This document shows positions 6,777 through 11,325 of a DNA stretch of 11,325 bases, piece after piece (the stretch's first letter is position 1; the number at the start of each line of letters is the position of its first letter). The notes under the pieces were generated by a model. That model was not told where the DNA came from. It saw only the letters and a program-made list of their open reading frames with translations, and ran no database searches. This stretch comes from Planctomycetota bacterium (GTDB lineage Bacteria > Planctomycetota > PUPC01 > JACPCR01): the NCBI GenBank assembly GCA_030740295.1, contig JASLXP010000873.1, forward strand, positions 1-11,325. The letters run 5' to 3'. The position numbers were made by a program, and so were the translations under genes.

Positions 6777-6795
6777 GACAGGCTGGCAGCCCGTC
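6777..6795. terminator. Hairpin between convergent M28 and leuS genes
   Basis: A 19-base near-perfect palindrome forms an 8-bp stem (one G-T type mismatch) with a 3-base loop, lying 16 bp after the peptidase stop and 35 bp beyond the leuS stop. It suits a shared bidirectional terminator, but no T-run follows on either strand, so intrinsic termination is uncertain. It is also the hairpin end of a repeat with a second copy at 10963-11017. Confidence 0.5.
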
Positions 6796-6821
6796 GCCAC
6801 GAAGCATTGTCAGAGTGCGGG
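6777..6821 (-). repeat. Composite post-stop repeat, copy 1
   Basis: Read on the minus strand it starts 9 bases after the leuS stop and has two modules. Module 1 is CCCGCACTCTGACAATG (6805-6821). Module 2 is TCGTGGCGACGGGCTG (6787-6802), which continues into the hairpin (6777-6795). The modules are 2 bases apart. A second copy in the opposite orientation on the map, but in the same orientation relative to its gene, is at 10963-11017. Confidence 0.6.
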
Positions 6822-6830
6822 CAGATCGGC

Positions 6831-9641
6831 TTACCCCACCACCACGTTGATGATCTTTCCAGGCACGACGATTACCTTGCGCACCGTCTTCCCCTCGATG
6901 GCATCGGCGACGGACTCCGTTGCGATGGCCTCCAGTTCCTCTTTGGTAGCTTCCGCTGGCACTGAGATTCGGTTGCGGACCTTACCGTTGATCTGGATGG
7001 GCACCTCGATGGTGTCTTCGACCAGCAGAGCGTCATCGAATGTCGGCCAGCTTTCGTACGCCAGAGTTTCCGTGCCACCCAGCCGTTGCCACAGTTCCTC
7101 GGCCAGGTGAGGGGCGTAGGGTGCCAGCATCAGCACGAACCGCCTGGCTTGGCACGCGGTCAGTCTGTCTGCGGCCGGAGTGGCGGCATTCACGAAAACC
7201 ATCATCTCGGAGATGGCTGTGTTATAGGCGATCGCTTCGGTGTCCTCCGTCACCTTCTTGATGCACTTGTGCAGAACCTTTTCCAGATTGGAATCCTGCG
7301 GTGTGCTTTCGTCCTCCAGATTCGGCCGGATATTCTGACCGTCTTCCTCGCGTTCCTTTTCGCCTACGATCAGACGATAGCAACGATTCAGAAAGCGGTG
7401 GACACCTCCGATGTCTTTGGGATTCCACGGCTTTGAAGCCTCCAGCGGGCCCAAAAACATCTCATACAAGCGCAGAGCGTCTGCGCCGTATTCTTCAATC
7501 ACTTCGTCCGGGTTGACCACGTTCTTCAACGATTTCGACATCTTGGCCACGATGCGATCTACCTCTTCGCCGTCAGATGTGCGGAAGAATCGTTCATCAC
7601 GCTCTTCTACCTGGTCGGTCGGGATCAGGACTTTTGTATTCCTTTCCTGATAGGCGAACGCCAGGATCAAGCCTTGATGAAACAGCCTCTTAAACGGCTC
7701 GCAGGTGGATACACAGCCGTGGTCGAAAAGCACTTTGTGCCAGAAGCGGGCATACAGCAGATGCAGGACAGCGTGCTCACGTCCGCCGACATACAGATCG
7801 ACAGGCATCCAGTAATTCTCTTTCTCTGAATCCCATCCAGCCTGCGCGTTCTGTGGATCCAGGTAGCGCAGGAAATACCAGCAGGAGCCTGCCCAGTTGG
7901 GCATCGTGTTGGTCTCGCGCTGAGCGGGGCGCCCCTGGGCGTCGGTTGTATTCACCCATTCTGTGGCCTTGGCCAACGGTGGCTCAGGTTTGCCGGTCGG
8001 GCTGAAATCATCCATTGGAGGCAATTCCAGCGGCAGCTCGCCTTCGTCGATCGCGATGGTGCCATCTTCTGTGTGCAGCACGGGGAACGGTTCTCCCCAG
8101 TAGCGCTGCCGTGAAAAAATCCAGTCACGCAGGCGGAACGTGATTTTAAAGTCGCCCAGGTCCTTCTCACGCAGATCGTCTGTGATCTTCTTCTTCGCTT
8201 CGGTTGTTTCCAGCCCGTCAATCCATGGTGAATTGATCGAAGTGCCCACGCCGACGAAACAGGTCAGCTTCTGACCATCCCGTTCTGTCTCACGGACCAG
8301 GCCGGCCTTTTCCTTTTCCTCATCCGAGCCCTGGATGGGGCTTGCCGGTTGTACGACGTCAATGATCGGGATGCCGTATTGGATAGCGAAATCGAAGTCA
8401 CGCTCGTCATGCGCAGGCACAGCCATGATGGCGCCGGTGCCGTAGGTGACCAAAACGTAATCCGCGATCCAGATCGGCACGCGTTCGTTGTTGACTGGAT
8501 TGATGGCGTACGCTCCGGTGAAGACGCCGGACTTTTCATCGGACAGCGCGGTGCGATCCAGATCGCTCTTCGACGCCGCTTTGGCCTGGTAGGCCACGAC
8601 CGCTTCTTTATTTTCTTCCTTGGTCAAGACCGGAACCAATGGATGTTCGGGCGACAGCACCATGTAGGTCGCGCCGAACAGGGTGTCCGGCCGTGTGGTG
8701 AAAATCTTGAAATCAAAACTGGATGATCCTGGCAGCGGCGAACTGGTCTCGCGTACCCACTCATCATCGACCAACTCGCGGATGGCATCGCCAGCATTGT
8801 CATCTGCAATGCCAAACCAGACTTCCGCTCCTTCGCTGCGGCCGATCCACTCGGTCTGTTGCTTCTTGGTCTCTTCGGGCCATTCGACCTCATCCAGATC
8901 ATTCAGCAGGCGTTGCGCGTAGGCAGTTATACGCAGCATCCATTGCTTCATGGGCAATCGGACACACTGGTGCTGACCGCGTTCTGACAGACCATCGATG
9001 ACCTCTTCGTTCGACAAGACTGTGCCCAGCTTTGCGCACCACCACACGGCGACTTCGTCGAGATATGCCAGCCGTTTCGAATCGACGAACTTCTTTGTCT
9101 TGGCTGCGTCGCCCTGCACATCGTCGGGGATGGGCAGTTCATCGATTTGCCGGCCGCGCTCCTGTTCTTCGTCGTACCAGGTGTTGTACAACAGGCGGAA
9201 GATCCATTGCGTCCATCTGTAGTAATCCGGCCGGCTGGTATTGATCTCACGATCCCAGTCGTGCGCCAGTCCCAGAGACTGGATCTGCTTTCGAAAGATT
9301 TTCGCGTTGCGCGCGGTGGTGATGGACGGATGAGTGCCGGTCTCGATGGCGTACTGCTCCGCAGGCAATCCGAACGCGTCCCACCCCATTGGATGCAAAA
9401 CGTTGAAGCCATTCATGCGCTTGAAGCGGCCGAGGATGTCCGTGCCCGTGTAATTCTCCACGTGCCCGGCATGCAGGCCGTCGCCGCTCGGATAGGGAAA
9501 CATGTCCAGCAGGTAGAACTTGGGCTTGCTTGCGTCAAAGCCTTCGTCGCCGGGCCCAGGCGCTCTGAAGGTCTTGTTCGCCTCCCAGTACTCTTGCCAC
9601 TTGGGTTCAATCGTTGCCGGGTGATAGCCTCGTGCAGCCAT
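6831..9641 (-). CDS. leuS: Leucyl-tRNA synthetase
   Basis: A 936-residue class I synthetase that charges tRNA-Leu with leucine, in the cytoplasm. The order of parts is complete. The Rossmann fold starts with the HIGH-type motif HAGH (57-60) in '[11 protein letters not shown]'. The CP1 editing domain has 'TTRPDT' (315-320) and '[12 protein letters not shown]' (Asp412/Asp415, the second expected to hold the amino group of mischarged amino acids). The tRNA-contact strand '[11 protein letters not shown]' follows, then KMSKS (700-704), the anticodon-binding helical bundle and the C-terminal domain ending '[14 protein letters not shown]'. It is about 76 residues longer than the E. coli enzyme, with extra segments near 150-180 and just before KMSKS (about 665-698). 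The zinc-binding cysteines seen in some bacterial enzymes between the Rossmann fold and CP1 are absent ('[19 protein letters not shown]'). The ATG at 9641 has no Shine-Dalgarno; a tandem heptamer lies just before it. Essential housekeeping gene, apparently a single transcription unit. Confidence 0.97.
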   Translation of the reverse strand: MAARGYHPATIEPKWQEYWEANKTFRAPGPGDEGFDASKPKFYLLDMFPYPSGDGLHAGHVENYTGTDILGRFKRMNGFNVLHPMGWDAFGLPAEQYAIETGTHPSITTARNAKIFRKQIQSLGLAHDWDREINTSRPDYYRWTQWIFRLLYNTWYDEEQERGRQIDELPIPDDVQGDAAKTKKFVDSKRLAYLDEVAVWWCAKLGTVLSNEEVIDGLSERGQHQCVRLPMKQWMLRITAYAQRLLNDLDEVEWPEETKKQQTEWIGRSEGAEVWFGIADDNAGDAIRELVDDEWVRETSSPLPGSSSFDFKIFTTRPDTLFGATYMVLSPEHPLVPVLTKEENKEAVVAYQAKAASKSDLDRTALSDEKSGVFTGAYAINPVNNERVPIWIADYVLVTYGTGAIMAVPAHDERDFDFAIQYGIPIIDVVQPASPIQGSDEEKEKAGLVRETERDGQKLTCFVGVGTSINSPWIDGLETTEAKKKITDDLREKDLGDFKITFRLRDWIFSRQRYWGEPFPVLHTEDGTIAIDEGELPLELPPMDDFSPTGKPEPPLAKATEWVNTTDAQGRPAQRETNTMPNWAGSCWYFLRYLDPQNAQAGWDSEKENYWMPVDLYVGGREHAVLHLLYARFWHKVLFDHGCVSTCEPFKRLFHQGLILAFAYQERNTKVLIPTDQVEERDERFFRTSDGEEVDRIVAKMSKSLKNVVNPDEVIEEYGADALRLYEMFLGPLEASKPWNPKDIGGVHRFLNRCYRLIVGEKEREEDGQNIRPNLEDESTPQDSNLEKVLHKCIKKVTEDTEAIAYNTAISEMMVFVNAATPAADRLTACQARRFVLMLAPYAPHLAEELWQRLGGTETLAYESWPTFDDALLVEDTIEVPIQINGKVRNRISVPAEATKEELEAIATESVADAIEGKTVRKVIVVPGKIINVVVG

Positions 9642-9653
9642 GATTCGTTTTGA

Positions 9654-9674
9654 GTGATAAGTAATGAGTAATAG
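9654..9674. repeat. Tandem heptamer in the leuS leader
   Basis: Three end-to-end units of GTRATRR type: GTGATAA, GTAATGA, GTAATAG. They begin 13 bp before the leuS ATG, so on the minus strand they would form a TTAC/TCATT-rich part of the leuS leader where a Shine-Dalgarno would normally stand. It may arise from slippage; a regulatory role is unproven. Confidence 0.5.
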
Positions 9675-10015
9675 CGGCGAATGCGGCGTGTCGGATTAGC
9701 GGCTTAAGTGGGACTTGGCCGTATCGATTGCCATGCAGACCGCCTGAAGAAGGCGTCGCTGCAACACGCTGCCGCACCTGGAAATCGAAGTGGCGGATTC
9801 TACTTCTGGGTCGCGACGGTTCAACAGATGGTCTTTTCACCCGGCTGCACAAGGTCCAGGATCGCCAGGACTAAGAGGGACAGATCGATTGCTCAGTTCC
9901 CTCAGTCAATTCAACAATTTGTAACCGTCCTTCTGAATCGCGGGCAAATTGAGATGATCCGGCCTTCGAAGACTGCGGGCTTTTCAGTAACCTCGGCTAC
10001 GGCTATTTCCGACAC

Positions 10016-10020
10016 AGGAG
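10016..10020 (+). promoter_or_regulatory. Ribosome binding site of the membrane-protein gene
   Basis: AGGAG, 6 nt before the ATG at 10027. It supports that start over upstream open frame. Confidence 0.75.
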
Positions 10021-10026
10021 AACTCC

Positions 10027-10962
10027 ATGAAAATCATATCAACAGTCGACGCGATGCTGAGGGATCGGGACGCGCTCTACGATGAGCTGGCAAAGGGCGA
10101 AGGGCTCGGCCAACTGAGCGGCAAGCTGGTTCTGATCTTTGTTTTCAGCACGGCCATCTATGGATTCGCCATGGGAAGTTTCCGCTGGCTCCATCCTGAG
10201 TTTTATCTAAGCGATTTCGAGCTGAAGACAGCGGACGGGCAGACCTTCGAAGGGAAGGTGGCCGGCATGTCCGCCAGTCAGCGGCTCGTCTACACAACTT
10301 TTGTCAGCCTGCCTGTCGGCACTGTTGGCACTACGATTCGATTCAATGTCTCCGCGCCTACAGATGCTTATGAGGTCTCAAAGATCGACGAAGAAAAAGG
10401 CTATACCCGGATCGAACTGGCCGATACGGTTCTCTTGAGCGAGTCTGAGCCCTGGAGAATTCCCATGATGTCCGCGGCGAAGGCGCCGATGCTGTTCCTG
10501 CTGACCCTGACCGCATGTTCGCTCGCGCTGTACGTGCTGAATCTTGCCTTTGGTCTTCGCCTCTACTTCAGACCTACGATGACTCTGATTCTCTTCGCAC
10601 TATCGGCCACGGGCACCATGCTGGCGGTTTTTGTGCCTATCGTATGGCTCTTCAGCGCGGTCACTGACAGCTACCATTTTGTCAAGAACATGCACGTCCT
10701 GGTATTCGGCATCGCCGGCCTGTTCGGACTGAAAGTGCTATGGGAAGGGCTCAGTAAACTCGCACCGCAGGGCTCATCCAAGATCAAGGGACTGCTCGTC
10801 TCCTGGCTTCTACTTTATTGCATGGTCGGCGGACAGGTGGCATGGACACTCAAGCCCTGGCTCGGCACGCCATACGTACCAAACACCCCTCCCTTCAGAG
10901 TCAGCAAGGGGAATATCTACGTGAGCTTTTTCGAGTCGGCCGGGCAGATGATGGATCATTAG
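10027..10962 (+). CDS. Polytopic membrane protein of a conserved uncharacterised family
   Basis: A 311-residue inner-membrane protein. It opens with a short cytoplasmic-looking helix ('MLRDRDALYDELAKGEGLGQLSGK'), then a first hydrophobic segment at about 33-51, a soluble stretch at 52-148, and four more segments at about 152-176, 184-212, 219-240 and 254-276. It closes with 'GNIYVSFFESAGQMM'. The opening RDRDA..E...GEGLG, the 'KAPMLFLLTLTACSLALYVLNLAFG' segment and 'GGQVAWTLKPWLGTP' match a family I recall from planctomycetes and cyanobacteria, often labelled 'actin-binding WH2 domain-containing protein'; that label does not explain function. The 52-148 stretch between the first two membrane segments (beta-rich, 'DGQTFEGKVAG', 'YEVSKIDEEKGYTRIELADT') seems longer than usual for the family. 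It is a single gene with its own ribosome binding site and a repeat starting directly after its TAG. Confidence 0.8.
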   Translation: MKIISTVDAMLRDRDALYDELAKGEGLGQLSGKLVLIFVFSTAIYGFAMGSFRWLHPEFYLSDFELKTADGQTFEGKVAGMSASQRLVYTTFVSLPVGTVGTTIRFNVSAPTDAYEVSKIDEEKGYTRIELADTVLLSESEPWRIPMMSAAKAPMLFLLTLTACSLALYVLNLAFGLRLYFRPTMTLILFALSATGTMLAVFVPIVWLFSAVTDSYHFVKNMHVLVFGIAGLFGLKVLWEGLSKLAPQGSSKIKGLLVSWLLLYCMVGGQVAWTLKPWLGTPYVPNTPPFRVSKGNIYVSFFESAGQMMDH

Positions 10963-11017
10963 CCCACACTTCTGACAATGTTCAGCGTTAAGGAACTCGT
11001 GGCGACGGGCTGGCACC
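10963..11017 (+). repeat. Composite post-stop repeat, copy 2
   Basis: It begins immediately after the membrane-protein stop. Module 1 is CCCACACTTCTGACAATG (10963-10980, counted from the base after TAG). Module 2 is TCGTGGCGACGGGCTG (10997-11012), followed by GCA. The modules are 16 bases apart, against 2 in copy 1, and the hairpin end is only half preserved. Module 2 is identical to copy 1 over 16 bases. Confidence 0.6.
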
Positions 11018-11037
11018 ATCGCAAAAAGTCCATTGGT

Positions 11038-11100
11038 GTTTTGTAGTGCGCTTTAGCGTGTTCTGTCGGCGCCGGAAACCCGCTAAGCGTGCACTCAAAC
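11038..11100. repeat. Fold-back element with imperfect 20-bp inverted arms
   Basis: The left arm is 11038-11058 and the right arm 11081-11100. Reverse-complemented, the right arm matches the left except for short bulges. The core pair is TAGCG/CGCTA, extended by CGCT/AGCG and GTG/CAC. The 22-base loop contains an 8-bp palindrome, CGGCGCCG (11067-11074). It lies 20 bp beyond the post-stop repeat. It could be a small non-autonomous or REP-like element, or a hairpin in the 3' untranslated region. Confidence 0.55.
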
Positions 11101-11145
11101 AGCTTTGCGAAACGTGAGGATTCCTGCCAGTGGGACCTCTAAACC

Positions 11146-11325
11146 TCAATTCGCTTCCTTCGGGCTGAAATCCAGTGCCTCAGCCGCGTCGCCTTTCCAT
11201 TTGAATCTCAGACGATTACTCCATACCAGGCGTTTCCGTTTGTAGCCGCCAGAAATGAAGGCCAGACGTAGAGAAAATATTGTTGTAGACGATGACAGAA
11301 ACTCATTATCAAAAAGCTCTTTGGC
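11146..11325 (-). CDS. Possible 3' end of a gene entering from the right edge
   Basis: On the minus strand the frame is open from the last base of the window to TGA at 11146-11148, giving 59 residues (AKELFDNEFLSSS... ending ALDFSPKEAN). The composition is protein-like, with a basic patch (GGYKRKRLVWSNRLRFKWKG) and an acidic tail. I do not recognise it. At least one plus-strand frame over the same bases is also open for some 40 codons, so this is a candidate only. The start would lie beyond the window. Confidence 0.4.
   Translation of the reverse strand, partial: AKELFDNEFLSSSTTIFSLRLAFISGGYKRKRLVWSNRLRFKWKGDAAEALDFSPKEAN

Larger units (their letters stand above)
9642..10026. other. Divergent intergenic region between leuS and the membrane-protein gene
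   Basis: 385 bp with no gene I can support. Next to leuS is a tandem heptamer (9654-9674). Next to the membrane-protein gene is a good ribosome binding site (10016-10020). Promoters for both genes should lie here, but I see no convincing -35/-10 pair. A 125-codon frame from 9708 has unlikely composition and overlaps the real gene. Confidence 0.6.

Noticed and set aside
9708..10085. A 125-codon plus-strand frame before the membrane-protein gene
   Set aside because: Odd composition, a GTG start without a ribosome binding site, and overlap with the real start at 10027.
11046..11094. An integron attC site
   Set aside because: The inverted arms lack the conserved RYYYAAC/GTTRRRY ends, and there is no integron integrase; the only recombinase here is a different type and broken.
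1..11325. tRNA, rRNA, CRISPR array, riboswitch or complete insertion sequence
   Set aside because: Looked for on both strands; no cloverleaf, regularly spaced repeat, conserved riboswitch core or transposase was seen.

Overview
The window most resembles a chromosome segment from a planctomycete or a relative in the Planctomycetota/Verrucomicrobiota/Lentisphaerota group. This rests on recalled family resemblance, not on a search. The pointers are a DUF6259-like glycoside-hydrolase-type protein, a CXXCH protein containing the 'RWGGWYVSGTHG' and 'LTPHSDIVALLLLQHQTEMHNLIT' signatures, an integrase remnant with a 'DFHACRTAYINLI' box, and a 936-residue leucyl-tRNA synthetase with long insertions. 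Coding density is moderate, and several intergenic stretches hold decayed genes or repeats.

Layout. 1-1809 (+) is the 3' part of the glycoside-hydrolase-like gene, cut by the left edge. 1810-2840 is a scar region: an AT-rich junction, a tyrosine recombinase pseudogene (one frameshift, and a stop at the expected catalytic tyrosine), and a pyrimidine-rich two-copy repeat. 2841-4148 (+) is a secreted c-type-cytochrome-like protein whose start lies inside that repeat. 4145-4985 (-) is a small unit: a winged-helix protein (DUF2582-like), an overlapping 139-residue unknown protein, and past its amber stop a further open segment in the same frame with a CxxCxxC motif. 4986-5359 is a divergent intergenic region with a possible gene remnant and candidate promoter elements. 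5360-6760 (+) is an M28 aminopeptidase. 6831-9641 (-) is leuS, convergent with the peptidase across a hairpin. 9642-10026 is noncoding. 10027-10962 (+) is a polytopic membrane protein. 10963-11145 holds a post-stop repeat and a fold-back element. 11146-11325 (-) may be the 3' end of another gene.

The genes do not form one pathway; most are single transcription units. The only operon-like pair is the winged-helix gene and its overlapping partner. The observations most worth a second look are (1) the amber-interrupted protein beside the winged-helix regulator, (2) a composite repeat in inverted orientation placed just after the stop codons of leuS and the membrane-protein gene, (3) the integrase whose nucleophile codon is a stop, and (4) the cytochrome-like gene whose signal peptide is partly encoded by a repeat.
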